A DNA stretch of 64,000 bases from CALDUY01 sp046350255 (GTDB lineage Bacteria > Planctomycetota > Planctomycetia > Gemmatales > Gemmataceae), in contig JAXMAV010000015.1 of assembly GCA_046350255.1 (NCBI GenBank), positions 1 through 64,000 of the forward strand, written 5' to 3'. Below the pieces are notes generated by a model. That model saw nothing but the letters and a program-made list of their open reading frames with translations, was not told the DNA's origin and made no database searches. Shown one piece after another: positions 17,880 to 26,392 of the stretch (the first letter of the stretch is position 1; each line of letters opens with the position of its first letter). The translations under genes and the position numbers were made by a program.

Positions 17880-19025
17880 ATGCGCATCTGCCTCTACACC
17901 GAGACAGCGCTGCCCAAGGTCGGCGGGCAGGAAATGGTCGTGGATGCCCTCGCCCGGCAGTATCTCGACCTGGGCCACGAACCCGTGGTGCTGGCCCCCT
18001 ATCCACGCAAGCAATCGGTCCGAGGCGAACGCTACCCCTACCGGGTTGTGCGCCATCCGCGGTTCTACTCCACGCACCTGCTGGTCGGCTGGTACCGCTG
18101 GTTCCTGTGGAAGTTCTACCGTCAGTGGCCGTTCGACGTGCTTCACTGCCACGGCATCTATCCGCCTGCCTACCTGGCGTCGTTACTGGGGAACACCCTG
18201 CCGGTGCCCGTGGTGGTTACCAGCCATGGGGGCGATGTCTATCACGACAACGTGCGGTTGAAAAAGCCCGTGGTGAAGGAACGCTGCATCGCCGGCATCC
18301 GCGGGGCCGACGCCCTGGTGGCCATCAGTCGCTTCACCCGGGATGGCTTCACGCGGTTGTGCCCCGAGGTGGCTTCGCGCGTGGTAGATATCCCCAACGG
18401 CGTGCATCTGGGCGCGCTGCGCCAGCCGGCCACCAAGCCGCCAGTCTGGAACGACCAGCTGAAGCCAGGCACCTACGGAGTCTTCCTGGGACGCCTGAAG
18501 CATCGCAAGGGGGTGGACACGCTGCTGGATGCCGTGGCCCGCATGACCGCGCCGCATCAGCAGTTCGCCATCGCCGGCGACGGCGAAGAACGCGCCGACC
18601 TGGAAGGACGCGCCCGTCTCCTGGGGCTGACCAGCCGCGTACACTTTCTGGGATCAACCACCGGACCGACGAAGGCGTACTTGCTGCAGAACGCTCGCTT
18701 CCTGGTGATCCCCTCGCGGAACTGGGAAGCCTTTCCGCTGGTGGTGCTCGAGGCGTTCGCCAGCGGGTTGCCCATCCTCGGCACGAAGATCCCCGGGGTC
18801 GAAGATCTAATCGAACCTGGCCGCACGGGGCTGGTGGTTCCTCCCGAATCCCCGGTGGAGATGGCCGCCGCCCTGGATCGGCTGAGTGAGGACGATGGGC
18901 TGGTCTCGCGGTTGGGGGCCGAGGCCTACGCGCGGGCCGATCAGTACGACTGGCCCGTGGTCGCTCGCCGACATCTGGATCTGTATCAGAGTCTGATGGC
19001 GACCCAGAGTCGGCGCGCAGCCTGA
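17880..19025 (+). CDS. glycosyltransferase family 4 protein
   Basis: 381 residues from the ATG at 17880 (AGAGGGTG upstream). A GT-B fold retaining glycosyltransferase: an N-terminal acceptor domain (KVGGQEMVVDALA, HCHGIYPPAYLAS, TSHGGDVYHD) and a C-terminal donor domain (VFLGRLKHRKGVDTLLDA, AGDGEERADLEG, VLEAFASGLPILGTK with the E-x7-E type pair). It probably adds sugars to an envelope glycan or glycolipid; the donor and acceptor cannot be read. It ends 4 bp from the convergent MFS gene. Confidence 0.92.
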   Translation: MRICLYTETALPKVGGQEMVVDALARQYLDLGHEPVVLAPYPRKQSVRGERYPYRVVRHPRFYSTHLLVGWYRWFLWKFYRQWPFDVLHCHGIYPPAYLASLLGNTLPVPVVVTSHGGDVYHDNVRLKKPVVKERCIAGIRGADALVAISRFTRDGFTRLCPEVASRVVDIPNGVHLGALRQPATKPPVWNDQLKPGTYGVFLGRLKHRKGVDTLLDAVARMTAPHQQFAIAGDGEERADLEGRARLLGLTSRVHFLGSTTGPTKAYLLQNARFLVIPSRNWEAFPLVVLEAFASGLPILGTKIPGVEDLIEPGRTGLVVPPESPVEMAAALDRLSEDDGLVSRLGAEAYARADQYDWPVVARRHLDLYQSLMATQSRRAA

Positions 19026-19029
19026 AGTC

Positions 19030-20190
19030 CTACGGTGGCGGACTGCGCAGCACTTCGTGCCCGCGATGCTGAAAGGCTATCAGAAAGAGTACCAGACTGG
19101 TGGCGGTAATGCCTGCGGCCACCGCGAAGGTGGGAGGCAGCCTTCCCTCGGTCCATTCGCGCAGCCAGCCGGCCAGCAAGTTGCCTACCAGAGTACCGAT
19201 GCCGTTGATGCAGCCCAGCAATCCCTGAACGCTGGCGCGGAAGTCGCCCTCGGCAAGGCTGTTGACGAACACCTGCCCCGCCACCATGAAGCCAGTGATG
19301 TACAGGCCATTAAGCCCCATGGAGGCCAGGACCAGTTCGAGCGGCTTGCCCACCGATAGCACGCACATGGCGACAAGCCAGGCACCCAGGCCCAGCAGCA
19401 TCGTGCCTCGCACACCCAGGTGGAAAAATAGGGCGGGCAACAGCGCCAGGCCGACCACCTCGGTGGTCTGGGCCAGCGTCAGCGTCGGCGTCACCCAAGG
19501 CACGGAGATGCCCAGCTCGCGCAGCAAAAGTGGTGTGTTCTGGGTGGTAAAGGGGAAGGTGATACACGCGCCAAACATGCAGATGCAGTAGATGGAAAAG
19601 GCAGGCAAGCGCAGAAGTGAAACGGCCTCAAGTGGTGCGAAGCGCTTGCTGGATTCGGTGGGCCGGCGCGGCGGTGTGTGTGGCAGAGTCAGCGCATAAC
19701 CAGCGATCAGGAAGGCGACCGCCGCCCCGAGATGGAGCGGGTCACCCGTCCAGGTGGCCATTACCCAGCCAATGACCATCCAGCCAACTGTGCCCCACAT
19801 GCGAATCGGTCCGAACTGTCGGTTCGGTTCAGGCAGATGGTGAAACGAGATGGTGGTGCCGTACAGCAGCATCGGCCCGGTGACGATCCAGAAGAACAGG
19901 GTGGCGAGGAAGACGCCCACCGGTTCGCGCAGGCTGGCCAGCACGCAGAGGTCGATGCCCGCCAGGACGGCGCAGATCGACATGCTTTTCTCAGCGGACA
20001 GGTAGCGGTCGGCGACCTGGCCAGCGATCAGCGACGATACCACGCCGGCCGCTGCCTGCGTGGCGCAACACATGCCCGTCAACGCGGGCGAGAAGCCCAG
20101 ATCGTGCTGCAAGCGGATGGAATAGAGCGGGACCAGTGTTCCGGGGACGGCCCACTGGAGGAACATCATCAACGATAAGCGAAACGACAA
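19030..20190 (-). CDS. MFS transporter, nucleoside:H+ symporter-like
   Basis: 386 residues with about 12 hydrophobic helices. The start is a TTG at 20190 with GAGG 6 bases upstream. It restores the family's N-terminal pattern xxRLSLMMFLQ, whereas the next ATG would cut into the first helix. The motif FGPIRMWGTVGWMVIGW matches the conserved region of the NupG/XapB-type family. It would import a nucleoside or similar solute across the inner membrane; the substrate is not determined. Confidence 0.87.
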   Translation of the reverse strand: MSFRLSLMMFLQWAVPGTLVPLYSIRLQHDLGFSPALTGMCCATQAAAGVVSSLIAGQVADRYLSAEKSMSICAVLAGIDLCVLASLREPVGVFLATLFFWIVTGPMLLYGTTISFHHLPEPNRQFGPIRMWGTVGWMVIGWVMATWTGDPLHLGAAVAFLIAGYALTLPHTPPRRPTESSKRFAPLEAVSLLRLPAFSIYCICMFGACITFPFTTQNTPLLLRELGISVPWVTPTLTLAQTTEVVGLALLPALFFHLGVRGTMLLGLGAWLVAMCVLSVGKPLELVLASMGLNGLYITGFMVAGQVFVNSLAEGDFRASVQGLLGCINGIGTLVGNLLAGWLREWTEGRLPPTFAVAAGITATSLVLFLIAFQHRGHEVLRSPPP

Positions 20191-20259
20191 GATGGGCCTC
20201 GCAGCGGCACAGACATCAATCTCTCCCTGGCAGATTACAGTCTAGCACGCAAGGCATCG

Positions 20260-20298
20260 CGGAGAAAAGCCGACCCCTGCCGCAACTGGCAGGGGTCG
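20260..20298 (-). terminator. rho-independent-type terminator of the RTX/calpain-like gene
   Basis: An 11-bp perfect stem (20271-20281 with 20288-20298, loop 20282-20287), 24 bp downstream of the minus-strand stop, followed on that strand by a short T run (GCTTTTCT). Confidence 0.65.
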
Positions 20299-20321
20299 TG
20301 GTGAGGTTCGCCTCCGAGGTA

Positions 20322-21650
20322 TCAATGGAACACTGCTACGAAACCATCGTAGAAGTCCTGTACCGTCAAAGTCTGGTAGAACCCACCCGGGTCGCGTACC
20401 TGCACATGGGTCGGCGAGCCGAAGGCGTCGGTGACGAAGCCCAGGATGGTGTAGGAGTGGTCAATCTGCAGCGGCTGTCCGGTGTAGGGAGTGGTTCGCA
20501 CCGACGGAGTGCAGGCCACCACGGTGCGGCCCGCGGCCAGCGCGGCCGCCATGTCATCCAGAAGCGTGGCCGGAGGAGCCGCTAACTCCACCTGAACCGC
20601 CGTCGCCCCGGTCAACGCCTGGATGGCATTGTTCGGGATGCGATAGCCCGAGCCATACATGTCGAGGTACGCCCGCTGCAACAGAATAGCGTACGATTCA
20701 CTCTCAGTGTTGAAGGTCGGGTCGTCGTTATAGAGGTAGCCCGTGAAGGTGACCTCCTGTTCGACCCAGGAGGCGCCGTTGAACATGCGAACGCCATAGC
20801 GGAAGTTGCCCAGGTAGCGAATGCGATCCTTCAGGTTCTGTCCGTGGGCGTTCACTCCGGCCAACGTGGCGAGGAAGGAACAGGTGGTGGTTCCGACGGG
20901 CTGGAAGGTGTCGTCGATGGTGGTGCCGCCATAGACCCAGATGTGAGCGTTCCAGTCCTGGTCGCCATCGCCACCGATAGCGGTTTCCTCGGCGGAACCG
21001 GCTTCGAGCCAGTCATTGTCGCCCTCGCCGTAGAGGTCGTCGTCGCCACTCTCGCCGAAGAGATAATCGTCTCCATCTCCACCATGGAGAATGTCGTTTT
21101 CCGTGCCGCCGTAGATCCAGTCGGTCATGTCGCCGCCATCGATCTGGTCCTTCCCGGACTGACCATAGATGCGGTCGCCGCCATCGCCTCCCCAGATGCG
21201 GTCATCGCCGATTCCACCATAGATGAAATCGCCGTCGCCCTCGCCGCGCAGTTCGTCCTTCCCGCCCATGCCGTTCAGATAGTCCACTCCCTTGCCGCCG
21301 AAGAAGCGATCGACGCCGCTGTTTCCGCGAAGCGAGTCACTGCCTCCCTTGCCGTAGGCGACCGAAGGCAGACCGGCCACATTGTTTTGGAAGCAGTCGT
21401 TGCCCTCGCCGCCAAGGAAGCGAACGCTTCGGACCTGCGCCGCCGGGAACTTCTTGACGAACTTGTTGGTCTGGTCGGCCGCGAAGATGTAGCCATCACT
21501 CTTCACGACACCCGCCCGGCTCATGGCGTTGTTGCACTGCATCACCAAAGTGCCGTTCTGCAGCGATGCCGAAACCACCGAGAGGGCCACGCGCTCCTCG
21601 AGACCTTCGAGGCGAGGACGAGAAGTACGCACAGGTTCATGGCGCGGCAT
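20322..21650 (-). CDS. secreted RTX-repeat protein with calpain-like (C2-type) protease domain
   Basis: 442 residues. The N-terminus carries a planctomycete-type LEGLEER motif (about residues 14-20) followed by a short hydrophobic run (VALSVVSASL), which suggests export or surface targeting. Residues about 95-215 are Asp/Gly-rich nonapeptide repeats of the RTX type (GGxGDDxIxGG-like units), which bind calcium. The C-terminal domain (about 220-442) resembles a calpain core: a Cys in TTTCSFLATLAG (about 257, like the GDCWFLA motif), a His in DHSYTILGF (about 397), and RDPGG (about 420) where calpains have RNPWG. The third catalytic position would therefore be Asp instead of Asn. It could be a divergent active protease or an inactive fold. 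It is flanked by its own terminator, so probably monocistronic. Confidence 0.85.
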   Translation of the reverse strand: MPRHEPVRTSRPRLEGLEERVALSVVSASLQNGTLVMQCNNAMSRAGVVKSDGYIFAADQTNKFVKKFPAAQVRSVRFLGGEGNDCFQNNVAGLPSVAYGKGGSDSLRGNSGVDRFFGGKGVDYLNGMGGKDELRGEGDGDFIYGGIGDDRIWGGDGGDRIYGQSGKDQIDGGDMTDWIYGGTENDILHGGDGDDYLFGESGDDDLYGEGDNDWLEAGSAEETAIGGDGDQDWNAHIWVYGGTTIDDTFQPVGTTTCSFLATLAGVNAHGQNLKDRIRYLGNFRYGVRMFNGASWVEQEVTFTGYLYNDDPTFNTESESYAILLQRAYLDMYGSGYRIPNNAIQALTGATAVQVELAAPPATLLDDMAAALAAGRTVVACTPSVRTTPYTGQPLQIDHSYTILGFVTDAFGSPTHVQVRDPGGFYQTLTVQDFYDGFVAVFH

Positions 21651-21730
21651 GGGGTCGGCCTCCAGGTAGGACTCGTTCTGGCAGATGGTTTGGCATCTCA
21701 GGTACGAGGCGCGACTCGAACTGTGACGGG

Positions 21731-21772
21731 CAAAAAGAGAAAAAAGCCGCGCGGTTGGTTCACCGCGCGGCT
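21731..21772 (-). terminator. rho-independent terminator of the methyltransferase gene
   Basis: A 10-bp stem (21745-21754 with 21763-21772), followed on the minus strand by a long T-rich run (TTTTTCTCTTTTT). It lies 22 bp past the methyltransferase stop. Confidence 0.85.
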
Positions 21773-21794
21773 CACAGAATATCAGTCGAGTACG

Positions 21795-22517
21795 TCAACC
21801 GGCCCGCTTGAGCCTGCGGGTCAGCTTCTTGCTCAGGTAGTCCTTCGACAGGCGGAAACGCGAGGCGATAAGCCATTCCTTGAGCTGCGCGCTAATCGGA
21901 ATCAGCGGGCGTACATCCTGAGCCTCGGAGCGCACAAAGACCAGGCCGCTCCTGGCGAAGTGGTTGATGCTCGGATAGTCGGCCAGGGTGGCGCGTCGCG
22001 CGGCGAGTGTCAGCGACACGTCGCAACGGAAACCCAGCGACTCGATGTGGGAGATCCAGTACGAGTTGGGTTGCAGATTGACGTGGTGATGGCCTCGCGT
22101 CTGGTGCGGCAATCCGTGGGTGATGAGAATGGCCTTGTCGGCCTCGGCCAGCGTGGCCTTGATGTTGTCGAGATAGCGCGCCTCGACATGTTCGAGGAAC
22201 TCGCACGACCAAACGAGATCGTACCGTTTGGCGGGGCGATAGGGTCCGGCCGTGTAGTCGTGCCACACCACCCGGCCGGGGATGGCCGAGTTCCGCAACG
22301 CTTCCTCACAGCCCTCGACCCCCTGGACCTCGCAGCCGCGTTCGTGGAAGAACCGGGCTGAGTGTCCCTCGCCGCAGCCCATGTCCAGCATGGATTGGAT
22401 CTTGAAGGTTTCCATCGCCCAGGTCCACAGGGCAGGACACCAGGTGCCAGGGTCTCCCCCGGGGATGTAGCCGCCGAGATGACCGTCGCGGATCATCTTC
22501 TCGTCCAAACTGGGCAT
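21795..22517 (-). CDS. class I SAM-dependent methyltransferase
   Basis: 240 residues from the ATG at 22517 (AAGGAG 8 bases upstream). The SAM-binding motif I is MLDMGCGEGHSARFF (about 40-54), followed by an acidic residue in VQGVEGCEE, and motif IV-like DLVWSCEFLEHVE. The C-terminus is basic (LSKKLTRRLKRAG). The substrate is unknown; the GT4 and transporter genes nearby do not settle it. It is bounded by terminators on both sides. Confidence 0.85.
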   Translation of the reverse strand: MPSLDEKMIRDGHLGGYIPGGDPGTWCPALWTWAMETFKIQSMLDMGCGEGHSARFFHERGCEVQGVEGCEEALRNSAIPGRVVWHDYTAGPYRPAKRYDLVWSCEFLEHVEARYLDNIKATLAEADKAILITHGLPHQTRGHHHVNLQPNSYWISHIESLGFRCDVSLTLAARRATLADYPSINHFARSGLVFVRSEAQDVRPLIPISAQLKEWLIASRFRLSKDYLSKKLTRRLKRAG

Positions 22518-22582
22518 GGGGGAAGCTCCTTCTCGTCCATGATCCAATGCGCCACGGCGGGCTATAGAGCAAATGCGCCCCC

Positions 22583-22632
22583 CAAAACAAGACCAACCTC
22601 CCACCCCGACAAACGTCGGAGAGGGAGGTTGG
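22583..22632 (-). terminator. dnaK terminator
   Basis: A 10-bp outer stem, CCAACCTCCC (22593-22602) with GGGAGGTTGG (22623-22632), with an inner CCGAC/GTCGG stem and AAAC loop. On the minus strand it is followed by CTTGTTTTGG. It starts 20 bp after the dnaK stop. Confidence 0.75.
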
Positions 22633-22651
22633 CCCGGTTGGCGAGACGAGG

Positions 22652-24604
22652 TTACTTCTTGACCTCGAACTCGGCATCGATGACATCGTCGGGACCACCC
22701 TTGCCCTGGGAAGGCCCCTGGGCCGGGTTGCCGCCTGGGGTGGGGCCGCCACCCTGGACGTACTGGGCCAGGCTCTGGGCTGCCACCTTCAGATCGCTGA
22801 CGGCCTGCTTGATCGCCTGGACGTCGTCCTTCTTGGCAGCCTGCTTCGTCCGCTCGACCGCCCCCTTGATCTGCTCCAGCTCGCTGGCGCCGATCTTCGC
22901 CTCGTGCTCCTTCAGGATCTTTTCGACCTCGTAGATCACCTGGTCCGATTCGTTCTGAGCCGCGATCAGGTCGAGCTTGCGACGATCGTCGGCCGCGTGC
23001 GACTCGGCCTCCTTGCGCATCCGTTCGACTTCCTTGGGATCGAGACCAGACGAGCCCTCGATCTTGATATTCGCTTCCTTGCCGGTGTCCTTGTCCTTGG
23101 CGCGGACCTCGAGCACGCCGTTCTTGTCGAGGGCGAAGGTGACCTCGATCTGGGGCACGCCGCGCTGGGCGGGACGGATCCCTTCCAGGTTGAACTCGCC
23201 GAGCAGACGGTTCGACGGGCTGCGAGCGATCTCGCTTTCGCCCTGGAAGACGCTGATGGTCACCGCCGACTGGTTGTCCGAGGCGGTCGAGAAGATCTGC
23301 GTCTTCTCAGTGGGGATCGAGGAGTTACGCTCAATCAACCGGGTCAGCCGGCCGCCCAGGGTCTCCAGGCCCAGCGACAGCGGCGTGACGTCGACGAGGA
23401 GCACCTCGGACTTGCTACCCAGGAGCAGCTGTGCGCCCTGGATGGCCGCGCCGATGGCGACGACCTCGTCCGGGTTGACCCCGCGATGGCCTTCCTTGCC
23501 AAAGATGTCCTTGACCAGCCACTGCACCTTCGGCATGCGGGTCATACCGCCGACCATGACCACTTCATCAATCTGGCCGGGCTTCAGCTTGGCATCCTGC
23601 AGCGCCTGCAACACCGGCTTGCGGCACTTCTCGATGAGATGATCGACCATGCGCTCAAACTGCGCTCGCGTGATGGTCATCTGCAGGTGCTTGGGCCCCG
23701 AGGCATCCGCCGTGATGAACGGCAGGTTGATGTCGGCCGACGGCTGCTGCGACAGATCCTTCTTGGCCCGCTCGGCGGCCTCCTTGAGCCGTTGCAGCGC
23801 CATCTGGTCCTTGCGCAGGTCGATCCCCTGCTCCTTCTTGAACTCCTCGGCGATGTGGTCGATCAACACCTGGTCGAAGTCGTCACCGCCCAGGTGGGTA
23901 TCGCCATTGGTGGCGAGCACCTGGAAGACGCCCTCGGCGATTTCGAGGATGCTGATATCGAACGTACCGCCGCCGAGATCGAAGACGGCCACCTTCTCGT
24001 TCTTGTTCCTGTCGAGGCCGTAGGCCAGCGAGGCGGCCGTCGGCTCGTTGATGATACGCATCCGCTGCCGCGACTTCTTCCCGGTCTTGGGATCTTCCAG
24101 TTCCCACTCGGTGTCGAAGCCGGCAATGGCGGCCGCCTCGAGCGTCGCCTGCCGCTGCGCGTCGTTGAAGTAGGCCGGCACCGTGATGACCGCCTTGCTC
24201 ACGCGATGGCCCAGGTAGGCCTCGGCGGCCTCCTTTAGCTTACGCAGCACCATCGCCGAGATTTCCGGCGGAGCGTAGGTCTTCCCGTCGATGTCCACCT
24301 TGACGGGGTCCTCGGCACCGCCGACGACCTTGTAAGGAACCAGCTTCTCCTCGTCGCCTACTTCCTTGTGACGCCGACCCATGAACCGCTTGATCGAGTA
24401 GATCGTGCGGCGCGGGTTGGTGACGGCCTGGCGCTTGGCCGGGTCGCCCACCAGGCGATCGCCCTTGTCGGTGAAGGCCACCACACTGGGAGTCAGCCGG
24501 TTCCCTTCCTGATTCGCGATGACCTTGACCTCGCCGCCTTCCATTACGGCGACCACCGAGTTGGTGGTACCCAGGTCGATTCCGATGATTTTTTCTTCTG
24601 CCAT
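22652..24604 (-). CDS. dnaK: molecular chaperone DnaK (Hsp70)
   Basis: 650 residues from the ATG at 24604 (GGAG in the preceding 12 bases). An ATP-dependent chaperone of the cytoplasm. The ATPase domain has IGIDLGTTNS, the phosphate loop DLGGGTFD and the VGGMTRMP motif. The substrate-binding domain (about 400-560) and helical lid follow, and the C-terminus ends in a DDVIDAEFEVKK tail typical of DnaK that works with GrpE and DnaJ. Oddly, about 15 extra charged residues (near 165-180: EWELEDPKTGKKSRQRM) precede RIINEPTAAS. No grpE or dnaJ is adjacent. Confidence 0.97.
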   Translation of the reverse strand: MAEEKIIGIDLGTTNSVVAVMEGGEVKVIANQEGNRLTPSVVAFTDKGDRLVGDPAKRQAVTNPRRTIYSIKRFMGRRHKEVGDEEKLVPYKVVGGAEDPVKVDIDGKTYAPPEISAMVLRKLKEAAEAYLGHRVSKAVITVPAYFNDAQRQATLEAAAIAGFDTEWELEDPKTGKKSRQRMRIINEPTAASLAYGLDRNKNEKVAVFDLGGGTFDISILEIAEGVFQVLATNGDTHLGGDDFDQVLIDHIAEEFKKEQGIDLRKDQMALQRLKEAAERAKKDLSQQPSADINLPFITADASGPKHLQMTITRAQFERMVDHLIEKCRKPVLQALQDAKLKPGQIDEVVMVGGMTRMPKVQWLVKDIFGKEGHRGVNPDEVVAIGAAIQGAQLLLGSKSEVLLVDVTPLSLGLETLGGRLTRLIERNSSIPTEKTQIFSTASDNQSAVTISVFQGESEIARSPSNRLLGEFNLEGIRPAQRGVPQIEVTFALDKNGVLEVRAKDKDTGKEANIKIEGSSGLDPKEVERMRKEAESHAADDRRKLDLIAAQNESDQVIYEVEKILKEHEAKIGASELEQIKGAVERTKQAAKKDDVQAIKQAVSDLKVAAQSLAQYVQGGGPTPGGNPAQGPSQGKGGPDDVIDAEFEVKK

Positions 24605-25076
24605 GGTTTGCTCCTTGTTGCGGCGTCCGACCTTCCGCCAAGCCGTTCGCCGGATATGGTTTGTGATTCGCACCGTCCCGAGTGCCGACGGTGGCGATGA
24701 CTGTTTCTCGTTCCCGCGTTCTCTGTCCAGTCAGTGCCAGGAAAGAAAGCAACCCCCATGCCAGCGCCACAAGAAAACAACCACATCCTCGCAAGATCTC
24801 TGATTATAGAGCTTTACGCACAACAGGCCAGGGGAGAAGCCGACGACGTCGCCCGCGCCCTGCCAGATTGGCAGACCCAGAAAACCATCGGAGGAACGGA
24901 CGGAGACATTCTGGCAGCAGGGAATTACTCATCCTGTCGTCGTTGTCTGTCAGCCCGACTCGATGGCGAATGACGGCACAGATACCCCCCTCCAGACATA
25001 GTGTACTTAAGATCACAACACACACGCAACCACCACCCAACCGAGGCAATGCAAGGCTTCGTGCCATTTTGGACCG
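24605..25076. other. long intergenic region between dnaK and pheA
   Basis: More AT-rich than its surroundings. It holds the divergent upstream regions of dnaK (minus) and pheA (plus). Short open frames occur on both strands (for example 24734-24973 plus), but none has convincing protein character. I found no CIRCE inverted repeat (TTAGCACTC-N9-GAGTGCTAA) and no convincing sigma32-type promoter for dnaK. Confidence 0.6.
24803..24808 (-). promoter_or_regulatory. candidate -10 box for dnaK with a long leader
   Basis: A perfect TATAAT on the minus strand, but the hexamer 17 bp upstream (CTGGCC) is a poor -35. If used, it gives a leader of about 190 nt before the dnaK ATG. Confidence 0.3.
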
Positions 25077-25105
25077 TTGACGGCTCTTGATCGCCTTCCT
25101 ATCCT
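25077..25105 (+). promoter_or_regulatory. sigma70-type promoter for pheA
   Basis: TTGACG (25077-25082), a 17-bp spacer, then TATCCT (25100-25105), 41 bases before the ATG at 25146. Spacing is ideal and each box is close to consensus. Confidence 0.5.
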
Positions 25106-25145
25106 GAAAGCCAAATCGGATACGCCTTTGCAGACGAGGACAACG

Positions 25146-26294
25146 ATGGCGCGCAAAGCCGAGGGGAACTCCGCAACACCCAGCCCGCTCAACGTGACCC
25201 GGACGGCCGCGCAGTTAAAACAACTCCGTTCACAGATCGACAAACTGGATGTCGAGATCGTGAAGTACATCAACCAGCGGGCCACCATCGCCGCCGAGAT
25301 TGGCCGGGCCAAGATCGAGCAGGGCGAGGACATTTTCTCGCCGGCCCGCGAGGAGGAGGTCTACCAGAACGTCCTCCAGGTCAACGACAAGACCAAGGGA
25401 CCGCTCTCCGAGGTCACCATCCGGGCCATCTTCCGGGAGATCATGTCGGGGTCGCGTGCCCTGCAGAAGCTCCACAAAATCGCCTATCTCGGCCCGGAGT
25501 ATAGCTTTAGCCACCTGGCGGCTGTCGAGCACTTCGGACAATCGGTCGAACTGGTCCCCGTGGGTACCATCGCCGCGGTGTTCGAGGAAGTGGAACGCGA
25601 GCATGTCGATTTCGGCGTCGTGCCCATCGAGAATTCCACCGATGGCCGGGTGACCGACACGCTGGACATGTTCCTGAAGATGCGGCACCTGACCATCTGT
25701 GGCGAGATCCGGCTGCGGATCCATCATAACCTGGTGGCCAACTGCGAGCACCAGGAGATTCGCCGCGTCTACTCCAAGCCGCAGGCGCTGTCGCAGTGTC
25801 GAAACTGGCTGGCCAAGAACGTCCCGCACGCCCTGCTCAAGGATGTCTCCAGCACGGCGATTGCGGCCGAACTGTCGCAGCGCGAGCCTGGCGCCGCCGC
25901 AGTCGCCAGCCGTCAGGCGGCCGTTCGCTATGGTCTGCGCATTCTCTTCTCGCAGATCGAGGATTCTCCCCACAACGAGACGCGATTTGCGGTGATCGGC
26001 CATCACAAGGCGGGGCGCACCAGCAACGATAAAACAGGCATCATGTTCCGTCTGCCGCACAACCCAGGCTCGCTCGTCGAGGCGCTGGATGTGTTCCGCC
26101 AGAACAAGATCAACCTGACGTGGATCGAGTCGTACCCCGCCCAGACTCCCCGGCCCGAGTATCTCTTTTTCATCGATTTTGAGGGCCACCAGGAAGACCC
26201 GAAGGTCGCCAAGGCGTTAAAATCGTTGGGAGAGCATTGCCAGGAGCTGACCGTCCTGGGCTCCTACCCGATGGCCAAGGCCGTGGTCGGTTGA
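25146..26294 (+). CDS. pheA: bifunctional chorismate mutase / prephenate dehydratase
   Basis: 382 residues. It converts chorismate to prephenate and then to phenylpyruvate for phenylalanine synthesis. An AroQ-type mutase helix bundle (about 20-105: LRSQIDKLDVEIVKYINQR, then AAEIGRAK) is followed by the dehydratase domain (about 110-290: AYLGPEYSFSHLAA, VPIENSTDGRV, and the TRF motif in NETRFAVIG). The C-terminal ACT domain (about 300-375: FRLPHNPGSLVEAL, WIESYP) would give feedback control by phenylalanine; the usual ESRP motif reads ESYP here. It is followed after 98 bp by DAHP synthase. Confidence 0.95.
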   Translation: MARKAEGNSATPSPLNVTRTAAQLKQLRSQIDKLDVEIVKYINQRATIAAEIGRAKIEQGEDIFSPAREEEVYQNVLQVNDKTKGPLSEVTIRAIFREIMSGSRALQKLHKIAYLGPEYSFSHLAAVEHFGQSVELVPVGTIAAVFEEVEREHVDFGVVPIENSTDGRVTDTLDMFLKMRHLTICGEIRLRIHHNLVANCEHQEIRRVYSKPQALSQCRNWLAKNVPHALLKDVSSTAIAAELSQREPGAAAVASRQAAVRYGLRILFSQIEDSPHNETRFAVIGHHKAGRTSNDKTGIMFRLPHNPGSLVEALDVFRQNKINLTWIESYPAQTPRPEYLFFIDFEGHQEDPKVAKALKSLGEHCQELTVLGSYPMAKAVVG

Positions 26295-26344
26295 ACGCTG
26301 GCTGCCCGTGGTCCTGGCTCGGAGTCCTCTCCCACCTGCATGGC

Positions 26345-26367
26345 GGCACCCCTCCTGGGTGGGTGCC
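26345..26367 (+). promoter_or_regulatory. hairpin in the pheA-aroF gap
   Basis: A 7-bp stem, GGCACCC (26345-26351) with GGGTGCC (26361-26367), and a 9-base loop, 25 bases before the aroF start. There is no T run, so it is not a clear terminator. It might modulate aroF translation or be incidental. Confidence 0.25.
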
Positions 26368-26392
26368 CCTCTCGCTCTATCGGAGGCCTTGA

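Noticed and set aside
22904..24238. A 444-codon plus-strand frame over dnaK
   Set aside because: It is antisense to canonical DnaK; long mirrored frames over dnaK are a known artefact.
24734..24973. A 79-codon plus-strand frame in the dnaK-pheA gap
   Set aside because: There is no ribosome site, no recognisable pattern, and it is in an AT-richer regulatory gap.
24605..25145. CIRCE / HrcA operator upstream of dnaK
   Set aside because: I looked for TTAGCACTC-N9-GAGTGCTAA and did not find it.
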